Assembly (NCBI RefSeq): GCF_007991335.1
Contig: NZ_BJYD01000003.1
Coordinates: 62,001-126,000 of the forward strand
Reading direction: 5' to 3'
Length of the DNA stretch: 64,000 bases
Source: Halobacillus faecis
GTDB taxonomy: Bacteria > Bacillota > Bacilli > Bacillales > Halobacillaceae
Below, piece after piece: positions 39,948-49,228 of the stretch (the stretch's first letter is position 1; each line of letters starts with the position of its first letter). Under the pieces are notes generated by a model. The model was not told the DNA's origin. It did not search any database and saw nothing but the letters and a program-made list of their open reading frames with translations. Position numbers and translations under genes: made by a program.

Positions 39948-39973
39948 AAGGTCCTCCAAAAGGGCCTTTTTTT
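39946..39973 (+). terminator. Terminator after the receptor gene
   Basis: A 10-bp stem with one G-U pair (39946-39955 with 39961-39970) is followed by seven T; the left arm overlaps the stop codon region. Confidence 0.9.
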
Positions 39974-40144
39974 ATCGGAAAATTCCAATAACACACCACA
40001 GTTATGTTAATATTATGCGAATGTAAATTTAATGTTAAGATTCATGAATTGTCTTTACAAAAGTTTTTTCCATGGTTAATATGAGTGAGGTTGTTTTAAA
40101 AAAGAGAAAAATGATGAAACTTGGATGAAGAAAGGGTGGAGAAC

Positions 40145-41782
40145 ATGGAAATCGATGTGCAACAGATGATATTTGAATTCATCGGTGGACTCGGTATCTT
40201 TCTATTTGGATTGAAGTATATGGCGGACGGGTTGCAACGTTCTGCCGGGGATCGTTTGAGGGAACTTCTAGACCGATTTACAAGCAATCCATTTATGGGT
40301 GTTATTGCAGGTACAGTCGTTACAATTTTGGTGCAAAGTAGTAGTACGACAACCGTATTGACGGTAGGACTAGTTAATGCGGGTTTCATGACCTTTAGAC
40401 AAGCGATTGGTGTTATCATGGGGGCCAACATTGGGACAACCATGACAGCATTTATTATTGGTATAGATATTAAGGAATATGGATTGCCTATCCTTGCTGT
40501 AGGTGCATTTTTACTATTCTTTTTCAAAAGTAAGAAAGTGGCGAGCCTTGGTCAGACTGTTTTCGGTTTAGGCTCTCTGTTCTTTGGACTTGAAGTAATG
40601 AGTGGAGGAGTAAAGCCACTTCGATCATTACAGGCTTTTCAAGATTTGACGGTGAGTATGAGTGATAACCCGATTCTGGGTGTTATTGTAGGTACCTTAT
40701 TTACAGTTATCGTCCAAAGCTCCAGTGCAACAATTGGAATCTTGCAGACGTTGTTGGGAGAAGGACTTGTCGATCTACAAGCAGCCATTCCTGTATTGTT
40801 TGGTGATAACATTGGTACAACGATTACGGCTGTTCTTGCATCCATCGGTGCAAGTGTAGGGGCGAAGCGTGCTGCTTTTGCTCACGTTATATTTAACGTG
40901 CTAGGTGCTACAGTATTCCTGATTTTACTCGTTCCATTCGAGAGGTATGTGAACTGGTTACAAACCTCAATGGATCTTGAGCCTGAAATGACCATTGCAT
41001 TTGCGCATGGTTCATTTAACATTGCTAATACAATTGTTCAATTTCCGTTTATTGCAGTACTCGCATGGATTGTCATTAAGTTGGTACCAGGGAAGGATTC
41101 AGAAATTGATCACAAACCGCAGCATTTGGATCCGATCTTTATTGAACAATCTCCATCCCTTGCTTTAGACCAAGCAAAAGAAGAAGTTGTTCGTATGGGT
41201 GAATATGCTTATAAAGGTCTTGAAGAAACAAGCCTTTATTTGAACAATAAACAGCAAAAACACTCTGAACTTGCAATGCAGATTGAAGACGCTTTGAACA
41301 ACCTTGATCGTAAAATTACGGATTATCTCGTTGATCTTTCTCAAGCTTCTCTTTCTGATGAGGAAAGTCATAAGCACTCTGCGCTCATGGATTCTGTTAG
41401 AGATTTAGAGCGTATTGGTGACCACTTTGAGAATATCATTGAGCTGATCGATTATAAAAACTCAAATAAAGTGAACCTTACTCCTCAGGCTATCGAGGAC
41501 TTGAATACAATGTTTGACCTTACGCTAATGACCGTTAAGCAGGCGACAAGATCTCTTGAAACAATGAGCCGCGAAGAAGCATTGGCCGTTGTTCAAAAAG
41601 AGAATGAATTGGATCGCATGGAACGTAGTTATCGTAAGAAACACATCATCCGTTTAAACGAAGGTGTATGCACAGGGCAAGCAGGAATTGTATTCGTAGA
41701 CATGATCAGCAACTTAGAACGTATCGGTGACCATGCCGTAAACATTGCTGAGGAAGTTTTGGGTGAAAAAGAAAGTTTATAA
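40145..41782 (+). CDS. Na/Pi-cotransporter II family protein with PhoU domain
   Basis: 545-residue sodium-phosphate cotransporter of the NptA/YjbB type. Two repeated transport halves each contain the QSSS motif (VTILVQSSSTTTVLTVGL and TVIVQSSSATIGILQ) and GANIGTT/GDNIGTT; a C-terminal PhoU-like domain (about residues 350-540) carries LERIGDHFENI and LERIGDHAVNI. It moves phosphate across the membrane using sodium. Start ATG 40145 with AAAGGGTGG upstream. Its location in a phosphate-rich neighbourhood fits with the pst operon 5 kb away. Confidence 0.9.
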   Translation: MEIDVQQMIFEFIGGLGIFLFGLKYMADGLQRSAGDRLRELLDRFTSNPFMGVIAGTVVTILVQSSSTTTVLTVGLVNAGFMTFRQAIGVIMGANIGTTMTAFIIGIDIKEYGLPILAVGAFLLFFFKSKKVASLGQTVFGLGSLFFGLEVMSGGVKPLRSLQAFQDLTVSMSDNPILGVIVGTLFTVIVQSSSATIGILQTLLGEGLVDLQAAIPVLFGDNIGTTITAVLASIGASVGAKRAAFAHVIFNVLGATVFLILLVPFERYVNWLQTSMDLEPEMTIAFAHGSFNIANTIVQFPFIAVLAWIVIKLVPGKDSEIDHKPQHLDPIFIEQSPSLALDQAKEEVVRMGEYAYKGLEETSLYLNNKQQKHSELAMQIEDALNNLDRKITDYLVDLSQASLSDEESHKHSALMDSVRDLERIGDHFENIIELIDYKNSNKVNLTPQAIEDLNTMFDLTLMTVKQATRSLETMSREEALAVVQKENELDRMERSYRKKHIIRLNEGVCTGQAGIVFVDMISNLERIGDHAVNIAEEVLGEKESL

Positions 41783-41785
41783 TGT

Positions 41786-41818
41786 GAAAAAGGCGGCTGC
41801 CAAAGCCGTCTTTTTTTT
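41786..41818 (+). terminator. Terminator after the Na/Pi transporter
   Basis: A 10-bp stem with one G-U pair (41789-41798 with 41804-41813) is followed by eight T. Confidence 0.92.
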
Positions 41819-42006
41819 GGATAAGCAACTTGAAATGTCAGGAAAGAAATGGAGAGTTATTATAGAAAGCTTGGTATCGAGATGAGAGCTTTAAATCAGT
41901 CACTTTTTATAGTCTTACACGCTCGCTTTTCTCGGAACGGCTACTTCCACATAAGGGAGGCGATGTGAAAGAATGTTCCATACATTATTTTTTATTCAAA
42001 AAACCC
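41819..42006. other. Intergenic stretch with no recognised feature
   Basis: Between the transporter terminator and the tRNA promoters I see no gene with a ribosome site, no hairpin with a T run and no clear repeat; it may hold the upstream activating region of the tRNA promoters. Confidence 0.5.
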
Positions 42007-42035
42007 TTGAAAGGAAAAGGAGGGCGTGATATATT
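42007..42035 (+). promoter_or_regulatory. tRNA operon promoter P1
   Basis: TTGAAA (42007-42012) and TATATT (42030-42035) are 17 nt apart, with an extended TGA before the -10. The sequence seven nt after the -10 begins GTCGCT, identical to the start of P2. Confidence 0.75.
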
Positions 42036-42069
42036 ATTTTTGTCGCTGATTTGAAAGAGAAAAAAACAG

Positions 42070-42098
42070 TTGACGCCTTGAATAGAAAATGTTATATT
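42070..42098 (+). promoter_or_regulatory. tRNA operon promoter P2
   Basis: TTGACG (42070-42075) and TATATT (42093-42098) are 17 nt apart. The expected start, G at 42105, begins GTCGCT, the same as in P1. Initiation with GTP is typical of stable RNA promoters in Bacillus. Confidence 0.82.
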
Positions 42099-42127
42099 AT
42101 TAAAGTCGCTCACAAGCGATATTAATT

Positions 42128-42204
42128 GGCGGTGTAGCTCAGCTGGCTAGAGCGTACGGTTCATACCCGTGAGGTCGTGGGTTCGATTCCCTCCACCGCC
42201 ACCA
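42128..42204 (+). tRNA. tRNA-Met (anticodon CAT)
   Basis: Complete cloverleaf with acceptor GGCGGTG/CACCGCC, anticodon loop TTCATAC, TTCGATT T loop and encoded CCA. It closely resembles the B. subtilis elongator methionine tRNA, so it is assigned as elongator Met rather than initiator. Confidence 0.93.
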
Positions 42205-42226
42205 AACATACATAATTGAAAAACGT

Positions 42227-42303
42227 GGCGGTTGTGGCGAAGTGGTTAACGCACCGGATTGTGATTCCGGCATTCGTGGGTTCGATTCCCATCAACCGCC
42301 CCA
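42227..42303 (+). tRNA. tRNA-His (anticodon GTG)
   Basis: Complete cloverleaf with an extra 5' G (G-1, position 42227) opposite C73, the histidine identity element, anticodon loop TTGTGAT and encoded CCA. Confidence 0.95.
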
Positions 42304-42306
42304 TGT

Positions 42307-42383
42307 GGACCCTTAGCTCAGCTGGTTAGAGCTATCGGCTCATAACCGATCGGTCGCAGGTTCGAGTCCTGCAGGGTCCACCA
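42307..42383 (+). tRNA. tRNA with CAT anticodon, probably Ile2 (lysidine)
   Basis: Complete cloverleaf GGACCCT/AGGGTCC with anticodon loop CTCATAA and encoded CCA. The body sequence resembles the B. subtilis isoleucine tRNA whose CAT is converted to lysidine-AT by TilS and reads AUA; it differs from the methionine tRNA at 42128. Methionine identity cannot be fully excluded. Confidence 0.82.
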
Positions 42384-42394
42384 CATCATGTTAC

Positions 42395-42487
42395 GGAGGA
42401 GTACCCAAGTTTGGCTGAAGGGAGCGGTCTTGAAAACCGCCAGGGGCTTTACGGCCCGCGGGGGTTCGAATCCCTCCTCCTCCGCCA
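42395..42487 (+). tRNA. tRNA-Ser (anticodon TGA)
   Basis: 93-nt type II tRNA with a long variable arm, acceptor GGAGGAG/CTCCTCC, anticodon loop CTTGAAA, discriminator G and encoded CCA. Confidence 0.95.
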
Positions 42488-42574
42488 TCATACATACTCA
42501 ACGAAATAACATGATAGCACAGACCATTTTCAAAATAAGATGTAGCAAAAGTAGAAAAATTTTTTATTTCACAT

Positions 42575-42647
<73 letters not shown>

Positions 42648-42655
42648 CTCTTTTT

Positions 42656-42687
42656 AAACAATCAAGTGATGCTTGGTTGTTTTTTTA
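42656..42687 (+). terminator. Terminator of the tRNA operon
   Basis: An 11-bp stem with one G-U pair (42656-42666 with 42672-42682) and a 5-nt loop is followed by seven T. Confidence 0.9.
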
Positions 42688-42823
42688 TGTTTTAAAATTT
42701 TCTTTCAGGGAATTCTTAATATCGTGATGCAAAACATTTGCTAATCAAAATTCCGTTTGATAATGTAAAATGTGAAGCGTAATGCTTCGGTTTTACATAT
42801 TAATTTAAAGGAGGAGTTACATT

Positions 42824-43438
42824 ATGGCTAAATTTGAACTACCAGAACTACCTTATGCTTATGATGCACTAGAACCTACTATTGATAAGGAAACAATGAA
42901 CATCCACCATACGAAGCACCACAACGGATATGTGACAAAGCTTAACAATGCACTTGAAGGACATGCAGATCTTCAAGACAAGTCCTTGGAAGAGCTTCTT
43001 TCCAATAATCTTTCTGTTGTACCGGAAGATATCCGCACAGCGGTGCGCCGAAACGGTGGCGGCCACGCAAACCACAGCCTTTTCTGGACAATCATGTCTC
43101 CGAATGGTGGCGGTGAACCAACAGGTGACCTTGCTACGAAAATCAATGATACATTCGGTGGTCTCGATCAATTCAAAGAAAAATTTGAAGAAACGGCAAA
43201 AGGCCGCTTCGGATCTGGTTGGGCTTGGTTAGTAGTCAATAATGGTGACCTTGAAGTAATCGATACTCTTAACCAAGATTCTCCGATTATGGAAGGCAAA
43301 ACTCCAATCTTAGGTCTTGATGTTTGGGAGCATGCGTACTACCTAAATTATCAAAACCGTCGTCCTGATTACGTTTCTGCATTCTGGAACGTTGTAAATT
43401 GGGATGAAGTGGCTAAGCGCTTCGACGCAGCTAAATAA
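42824..43438 (+). CDS. sodA: Manganese/iron superoxide dismutase
   Basis: 204-residue Mn/Fe superoxide dismutase that converts superoxide to hydrogen peroxide and oxygen in the cytoplasm. Metal ligands are seen in [15 protein letters not shown] and [11 protein letters not shown], and the signature NPLGGGEP-like [13 protein letters not shown] is present. Start ATG with AAAGGAGGAG upstream. It is a single-gene unit ending in a strong terminator, in the same place as sodA in B. subtilis. Confidence 0.97.
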   Translation: MAKFELPELPYAYDALEPTIDKETMNIHHTKHHNGYVTKLNNALEGHADLQDKSLEELLSNNLSVVPEDIRTAVRRNGGGHANHSLFWTIMSPNGGGEPTGDLATKINDTFGGLDQFKEKFEETAKGRFGSGWAWLVVNNGDLEVIDTLNQDSPIMEGKTPILGLDVWEHAYYLNYQNRRPDYVSAFWNVVNWDEVAKRFDAAK

Positions 43439-43449
43439 TTGAAAAATTA

Positions 43450-43486
43450 CGGAGAGGCATGGATATGAATCCATGCCTCTCTTTTT
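43450..43486 (+). terminator. Terminator after sodA
   Basis: A perfect 12-bp stem (43452-43463 with 43470-43481) with a 6-nt loop is followed by five T. Confidence 0.92.
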
Positions 43487-43541
43487 GTATATCTCCTTTT
43501 GTTCTGAAAACACTAAAGGTGAACACAAAGGAGACATGGAT

Positions 43542-44777
43542 ATGGTGAGTAAGCTGCGTGTGTGGCTCAGCCACGAAAATGTATCAAAAGATTTATTGCT
43601 GTTACTTCTCATTGGAGGCTTATACTCTCTCGGTATATTCCTATCCAGTACATTTGTGAACATATACTTATGGAAACAATCCAATAGCTACATTGACATA
43701 GCTCTATATAATTTAGCCATCTATGTATTACAACCATTGACTTTCATTTTAGCGGGCAAATGCGCGAAGCGAATAGATCGTGTAATCGTATTGAGAACTG
43801 GTGTGACTGTTCTCTCTTTGTTTTTTTTAACTGTGCTACTTGTTGGTGAACGGGCAGCTACGTTCAATATTATGCTCGGATCACTATTGGGTGTAGGTTA
43901 TGGCTTTTATTGGCTTGCTTACAATGTTTTGACCTTTGAAATTACCGAACCAGATACTCGTGATTTTTTCAATGGATTTCTTGGTGTGCTGCAATCTCTT
44001 GGTGGAATGACCGGTCCATTACTTGCCGGCTATATCATTTCCAGATTAAATAATTTTACTGGATACACCGTGATTTTCACAATTTCCTTCGGATTGTTCA
44101 TTATTGCTGTTCTTGTGAGTTTTGGTTTATCAAGAAGGAAAGCTAAAGGGAATTTCTCCTTCCGCAGAATTGTATCAGAGAGAAAAAACAACTCAAACTG
44201 GAGACGCATATTGAACGCTCATGTGTCGCAGGGCTTTAGAGAGGGGACCTTCTTATTTGCTGTCTCCATCTGGATTTTCTTGATGACTGAAGATGAGTTA
44301 TCTTTAGGTGTTTTCAACTTGGTGTATTCAGGTTTTTCTTTTCTCTTTTACTTTCTTGTCAGTCGTTGGGTTAAACCCAGGCGAAGGAAGAAGGCCATTT
44401 TCATATCAGGATTGGCTTTATATTTGAGTGTATTAATTTTACTATTCAGTGATACGATGGCTCTCCTGCTTATTTATGCAGGAATTGCAGGAGTGTTTTT
44501 CCCTATGCTCTATGTGCCGTATATTTCTTTGACTTATGATGTGATAGGGAAATCATGGAATGCTGCCGAAATGCGTATCGAGTATATTGTAGTCAGGGAG
44601 ATTTTTCTTAATTTCGGAAGGGTGTTATCGATTGTGATCTTCCTCTTTGCAATTACCCTTATTTCTCCGGAAACTGGAATCCCATATATCCTGTTGATTG
44701 TCGGAGGCGGTCATTTCTTTATCTACTTCTTTGTGAAGGGAATAGACACACAGTGCACAGAATCGTCACATAATTGA
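43542..44777 (+). CDS. yqgE: MFS transporter (YqgE-like)
   Basis: 411-residue major facilitator protein with about twelve predicted membrane helices and a basic central loop (SRRKAKGNFSFRRIVSERKNNSNWRR). Substrate unknown. It sits between sodA and pbpA, as yqgE does in B. subtilis. Start ATG 43542 is preceded by AAAGGAG at 8 nt; the ATG at 43536 is too close to that site, and the frame is open from 43473 in the sodA terminator. Confidence 0.85.
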   Translation: MVSKLRVWLSHENVSKDLLLLLLIGGLYSLGIFLSSTFVNIYLWKQSNSYIDIALYNLAIYVLQPLTFILAGKCAKRIDRVIVLRTGVTVLSLFFLTVLLVGERAATFNIMLGSLLGVGYGFYWLAYNVLTFEITEPDTRDFFNGFLGVLQSLGGMTGPLLAGYIISRLNNFTGYTVIFTISFGLFIIAVLVSFGLSRRKAKGNFSFRRIVSERKNNSNWRRILNAHVSQGFREGTFLFAVSIWIFLMTEDELSLGVFNLVYSGFSFLFYFLVSRWVKPRRRKKAIFISGLALYLSVLILLFSDTMALLLIYAGIAGVFFPMLYVPYISLTYDVIGKSWNAAEMRIEYIVVREIFLNFGRVLSIVIFLFAITLISPETGIPYILLIVGGGHFFIYFFVKGIDTQCTESSHN

Positions 44778-44825
44778 AACCAATAACCCATGAGCTTCTT
44801 CTATTCTTAGGTGTATAAAAAATGC

Positions 44826-44831
44826 TATAAT
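44826..44831 (+). promoter_or_regulatory. Extended -10 promoter of pbpA
   Basis: TGCTATAAT, an extended -10 element, is 32 nt before the pbpA start; the -35 region is poor. Confidence 0.5.
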
Positions 44832-44862
44832 GAATGAAGCATGATAAGAAGGAGAGGAGTTC

Positions 44863-47010
44863 ATGGGAAAGAAGCACAAAAATAAATCCAAGCATAAGTC
44901 ACACCTTTCTTTCCGATTGAACGTGGTGTTTTTTGTTGTATTCCTAATATTCGCTGGAATTATACTCCAGCTCGGGGTCGTTCAAATTCTAAATGGGGAA
45001 GAGGCCCAGGAAGAAATTGACCGTACAGAAAACACAACGACCAGCATACCAGTACCGAGGGGAGAAATGTATGATCGGTATGGCCGTGTAGTGGTTGATA
45101 ACCAACCTTTGTACTCGATTACCTACACACCACCAAAAGGTGTTCAGCCGAAAGACAAGCTCCAATTAGCTGAAGAAATATCTAAGTATATAGATATGGA
45201 GTATGAAGGGAAGTTAACGGATAGAGACCTTAAGGAGTACTTCTTTCTTCAAAACCAGGAAGAAGTAACGGCCCGTATTGAAAATGAAGACACGTCAGAA
45301 TTAGATAATGGTGAAGTCTATCAACTTCAATTAGATAGCATTAAACAAGGTGAAATTGCCGGCTATGATAACCAAACGAAAGAAATCATAGCCATCAAGA
45401 AGGAATTAGATAAAGCATATGCTCTTGCACCTCACGTTCTGAAGAACACAGATATATCTGAAAGGGAATATTCTGTCGTAGCCGAACACCTAGCTGAGTT
45501 ACCTGGGATCAATGTGACATCAGATTGGGAGCGTACATATCCGTACGAATCTACTTTCCGCAGCTATATTGGCAGTATCACATCGAAAGAACAAGGTGTA
45601 CCGAGAGATCAACTTGATTATTTCATGTCGCTGGATTACAGCCGTAACGACCGTGTGGGAACAAGTGGGCTAGAGCAAGAGTATGAGGATGTTCTGAGAG
45701 GCAAGAAAGAAAAAGTACAATACGAAACCGATAAGAATAACCAGGTAATTAATTCAAGAGTTATTCGTGAAGGGCAGAAAGGAAAAGACCTCGTTCTCAC
45801 GATTGATATGGAGTTGCAGGAAAGAGTGAATAAGATTGTTCAGGAGGAGCTGGAAGCAGCGATTCGCGAGGCTCCTGGTCCAAATAGACACCTGGAAAAT
45901 GCCGTGGCGGTCGTTTCTGACCCAAATACAGGTGAAATACTAGCTATTACAGGTCAAACCTATAATAGAACTCCTGAAGAAGGAGAATCCAGATTCTCAG
46001 ACACCTCTCACCAGGCGCTTTATAATTCCTATATGCCTGGATCCATAGTAAAAGGAGCTACTGTTCTGACTGGATTACACGAAGGGGCTGTGACACCTAA
46101 TACTTGGATCAATGATAGACCTATTACAATTGCTCAAGGGCAAAAAGGTTCCTACACGAATAATATAGGTACAGTCAATGATATTGCAGCTCTTCAACAA
46201 TCATCGAACGTGTATATGTACTTCCTTGCGATGTATTTGGGAGGGGAGTATAGTAACAATTATGATATGAACTCACTTTCATTAAGAGCAGGCACGTTTG
46301 ACAATTTCATTTATAATTTTAACCAGCTCGGACTTGGTGCTAAAACGGGGATAGATTTTCCGTATGAAGGCTTAGGGTTTACAGGCGAACCTCAGAACCC
46401 TGGACACATCTTGGACTTCTCTATCGGCCAATTCAGCACCTACACACCAATGCAGTTAAATCAATATGTCTCCACCATAGCAAACGGTGGTGACCGAATG
46501 CAGCCTAGATTGGTTAAAAGTATTCACGAGCCGTCGCTTGAAACTGGGTTAGGTCCTATATATAAGGATTACAGTCCGCAGGTATTGAACCAGATTGAGA
46601 TGGACCACTCTTATATTGAAAGAGTCCAGGAAGGGTTCAGGCAAGTCGCTCAAACGGATCAGGGAACGGCCAGCCATGTGTTCTCTAAAGAACCTTATGC
46701 TAAATATAAAATGGCTGTAAAAACAGGAACAGCACAATCAGTTAAAGCAGTCTTTGATGAAAATGGTGAAAGAACAACTTATAAAAATCTATTAAATAAA
46801 ACTCTGGTTGGATACGCACCTTCGGATGATCCGGAAATTGCTTTTTCCATTGTCTCTCCTTATTTAGGAGAAGAGGCATCAAGCACATTTAATATAAGTA
46901 ATAATATTGGTGCTCGCATTGGACAAGCATATTTTGAATTGAAAGAGGAACGGAAAGAGAACGGAATTACCACGAATAATTCAACTGAAGAAGCAGAAAC
47001 TGAGGAGTGA
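44863..47010 (+). CDS. pbpA: Penicillin-binding protein 2A (class B transpeptidase)
   Basis: 715-residue class B PBP that builds the cylindrical wall with the elongasome. A basic cytoplasmic tail and anchor helix (about residues 22-45) are followed by the dimerisation domain and the transpeptidase. The SxxK motif is MPGSIVKGATV, the SxN motif is QSSNVYMY and the KTG motif is AVKTGTAQSV. The C-terminus is acidic and Glu/Thr-rich. Start ATG has AAGGAGAGG upstream. The gene order sodA-yqgE-pbpA-pst is conserved. Confidence 0.96.
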   Translation: MGKKHKNKSKHKSHLSFRLNVVFFVVFLIFAGIILQLGVVQILNGEEAQEEIDRTENTTTSIPVPRGEMYDRYGRVVVDNQPLYSITYTPPKGVQPKDKLQLAEEISKYIDMEYEGKLTDRDLKEYFFLQNQEEVTARIENEDTSELDNGEVYQLQLDSIKQGEIAGYDNQTKEIIAIKKELDKAYALAPHVLKNTDISEREYSVVAEHLAELPGINVTSDWERTYPYESTFRSYIGSITSKEQGVPRDQLDYFMSLDYSRNDRVGTSGLEQEYEDVLRGKKEKVQYETDKNNQVINSRVIREGQKGKDLVLTIDMELQERVNKIVQEELEAAIREAPGPNRHLENAVAVVSDPNTGEILAITGQTYNRTPEEGESRFSDTSHQALYNSYMPGSIVKGATVLTGLHEGAVTPNTWINDRPITIAQGQKGSYTNNIGTVNDIAALQQSSNVYMYFLAMYLGGEYSNNYDMNSLSLRAGTFDNFIYNFNQLGLGAKTGIDFPYEGLGFTGEPQNPGHILDFSIGQFSTYTPMQLNQYVSTIANGGDRMQPRLVKSIHEPSLETGLGPIYKDYSPQVLNQIEMDHSYIERVQEGFRQVAQTDQGTASHVFSKEPYAKYKMAVKTGTAQSVKAVFDENGERTTYKNLLNKTLVGYAPSDDPEIAFSIVSPYLGEEASSTFNISNNIGARIGQAYFELKEERKENGITTNNSTEEAETEE

Positions 47011-47036
47011 TACGACTTGTATCACTCCATTTTTTA
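47004..47036 (+). terminator. Terminator overlapping the end of pbpA
   Basis: A perfect 10-bp stem (47004-47013 with 47019-47028) with a 5-nt loop includes the pbpA stop codon and is followed by six T. Confidence 0.88.
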
Positions 47037-47101
47037 TATTAACAGAAGAATCGAGTGTATGATCTAACCATAAAGGGGGGCTATTCAACAAAAAACGCCA
47101 A

Positions 47102-47140
47102 TTTACAAAACCTTTACGTTTGGTTCATATGTCATTAAAA
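47102..47140 (+). promoter_or_regulatory. PhoP binding region (Pho box) of the pst operon
   Basis: Four TTnACA-like repeats with an exact 11-bp period: TTTACA (47102), TTTACG (47113), TTCATA (47124) and TTAAAA (47135), each followed by 5 nt. This is the known architecture of PhoP sites in Bacillus. A TATATA/TATAAA -10 lies at 47153-47160. Confidence 0.82.
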
Positions 47141-47220
47141 CTCTCTCGTTAATATATAAAATGTGAGTTGGCCAAGCCGTCAAACACAAAACCTAAACAC
47201 ATAAATAGGGGGAGAAAGAA

Positions 47221-48201
47221 ATGAAAAACTTTAAAAGTTTAGCACTAATGCTTATGTTCATCCTAGTGCTGGGAGTACTAGCAGCTTGTGGAGGATCCGA
47301 AGAGGAGCCGGCAGCTGAAGAAGACACAAACGGTGAAGGATCTGAGGAAGTTTCCGGACCAATTGCTATTGATGGATCTTCTACTGTATTCCCAATCATG
47401 GAAAACTTGACTTACACTTACAATCAGGAAAACCCTGATGTGAATGTAACAGTGAACTCTTCAGGTTCCGGCGGTGGATTCAAAAAATCTACAGCAGGTG
47501 AAATTGATCTAAGTAACGCTTCTCGTCCTATTAAAGAAGAAGAAATGGCAACTGCTGAAGAAAACGACATTCAATTAGAAGAACTAGAGCTTGCATATGA
47601 TGGTCTTTCTGTTGTTGTTAGTCAACAAAACGATTTTGTTGAAGAATTGACAATTGAGCAACTGAAACAAATCTTCCTTGAGTCTTCAGACGCTACTATG
47701 TGGTCTGATATCAATCCAGAGTGGCCGGAAGAGGAAATCAAAATCTTCAGCCCTGGGCATGATTCCGGTACATTCGACTACTTCAACGAAGTAATCCTTG
47801 AAGAAGAACCAATGAAAGAAGGTTCTAACACTACACTTTCTGAAGATGACAACGTACTTGTTCGCGGTATTGAAAATGATCCAAATGCGATCGGATTCTT
47901 CGGATATGCTTACTATGCTGAAAACGAAGATGTATTGAAAGTTCTTGGAATTTCTGAAGGTGGAAACGAAGCTGTAAAACCAAACCCTGAAACAATTCAA
48001 GATGGTTCTTACACACCACTTTCCCGTCCGCTATTCACTTACGTAAACGTAAATGCTTATAAAGAAAAAGCACAAGTTCGTGATTTCGTTGAGTACACTT
48101 TGAACAATGCTGGAAAAGCTGCTGAAGAAGTAGGGTATGTAGCACTTCCTGAAGACAAGTATCAAGAGCAACTTGAAACAGCTAAAAGCTGGGCAGAGTA
48201 A
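47221..48201 (+). CDS. pstS: Phosphate-binding lipoprotein PstS
   Basis: 326-residue solute-binding lipoprotein of the high-affinity phosphate ABC importer. The lipobox LAAC places the lipidated Cys at residue 23, followed by an acidic linker. The binding pattern [13 protein letters not shown] and [24 protein letters not shown] is typical, and [13 protein letters not shown] contributes phosphate contacts. Start ATG with GGGGGAGAAAG upstream. It heads the operon and is driven by the Pho box. A hairpin separates it from pstC. Confidence 0.97.
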   Translation: MKNFKSLALMLMFILVLGVLAACGGSEEEPAAEEDTNGEGSEEVSGPIAIDGSSTVFPIMENLTYTYNQENPDVNVTVNSSGSGGGFKKSTAGEIDLSNASRPIKEEEMATAEENDIQLEELELAYDGLSVVVSQQNDFVEELTIEQLKQIFLESSDATMWSDINPEWPEEEIKIFSPGHDSGTFDYFNEVILEEEPMKEGSNTTLSEDDNVLVRGIENDPNAIGFFGYAYYAENEDVLKVLGISEGGNEAVKPNPETIQDGSYTPLSRPLFTYVNVNAYKEKAQVRDFVEYTLNNAGKAAEEVGYVALPEDKYQEQLETAKSWAE

Positions 48202-48223
48202 TTGATTTGAAAACCTAACAAGG

Positions 48224-48253
48224 AAGGTGAGACTTAATTTGGAGTCTCACCTT
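48224..48253 (+). promoter_or_regulatory. pstS-pstC intergenic stem-loop
   Basis: A perfect 11-bp stem (48224-48234 with 48243-48253) with an 8-nt loop is not followed by a T run. It more likely stabilises the pstS message or marks a processing site than stops transcription, giving more PstS than permease. Confidence 0.7.
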
Positions 48254-48280
48254 GCCTTATGGATGAGAGGAGTTTTTAAC

Positions 48281-49228
48281 ATGGACAAGGGGTTACAATC
48301 AGAGGGAAAAATGATTGACGTCCAACAAATGATTGAAAGGAATAAGAACAAGAAAAGTTTCGGGGAAAGAATAGAGAAAATCATTCCTTTTTTCTTGCTT
48401 CTTTGTGCTGCAGTTAGTGTCTTAACAACTGTAGGGATATTGTTTACCTTGTTGAGAGAGTCTATTGGCTTCTTTTCCAATGTGTCCTTAATTGATTTTT
48501 ATACAGGAACAAGTTGGTCACCATGGTCTGGTGAGTATGGAGTTGCTCCATTGATTGGTGGTACGTTACTCATTACTTTGATCGCCACTCTTGTAGCTGT
48601 ACCTTTGGGACTTATGTCTGCCATATTTTTGAGTGAATATGCAAATGATAAAGTAAGACGCGTCATTAAACCTGTTCTTGAAGTATTAGCAGGAATCCCG
48701 ACGGTCGTTTATGGTTATTTCGCTTTAACGTTCATTACACCAATGTTTCAAGCTTTCATTCCTGATTTAGGAATTTTCAACGCGCTGAGTGGTGGTTTTG
48801 TAGTCGGTATTATGATTATTCCAATGGTTGCATCCCTTTCTGAAGATGCAATGAACTCTGTTCCTAACGCTTTACGAGAAGGAGCTTACGGATTAGGTGC
48901 TACAAAATTAGAAGTAGTATTCAAGGTTGTCCTACCTGCCGCACTTTCTGGAATCGTTGCATCCATCGTTCTGGCGATTTCAAGAGCGATCGGAGAAACA
49001 ATGATTGTAACGATTGCTGCAGGAGCAACACCTAATCTGACGTTCAATCCGACAGAATCCATCCAAACCATGACTGCTTTCATTGTACAGGCAGCCACAG
49101 GGGATACCACTTTCGGATCTACCATTTACTACAGTTTGTATGCAGTAGGAATGACATTGTTTGTTTTCACGCTTGTCATGAACCTTATTGCTCAGTACAT
49201 TTCTGGTAAGTTCAGGGAGGAATATTGA
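48281..49228 (+). CDS. pstC: Phosphate ABC transporter permease PstC
   Basis: 315-residue inner-membrane permease with six predicted helices. The EAA-like loop is EDAMNSVPNALREGAYGLGATKLEVVFKVVLPAALSGI, contacting PstB. Start ATG 48281 has AGAGGAG upstream; the frame is open from 48227 across the hairpin. The stop overlaps the pstA start by 1 nt. Confidence 0.95.
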   Translation: MDKGLQSEGKMIDVQQMIERNKNKKSFGERIEKIIPFFLLLCAAVSVLTTVGILFTLLRESIGFFSNVSLIDFYTGTSWSPWSGEYGVAPLIGGTLLITLIATLVAVPLGLMSAIFLSEYANDKVRRVIKPVLEVLAGIPTVVYGYFALTFITPMFQAFIPDLGIFNALSGGFVVGIMIIPMVASLSEDAMNSVPNALREGAYGLGATKLEVVFKVVLPAALSGIVASIVLAISRAIGETMIVTIAAGATPNLTFNPTESIQTMTAFIVQAATGDTTFGSTIYYSLYAVGMTLFVFTLVMNLIAQYISGKFREEY

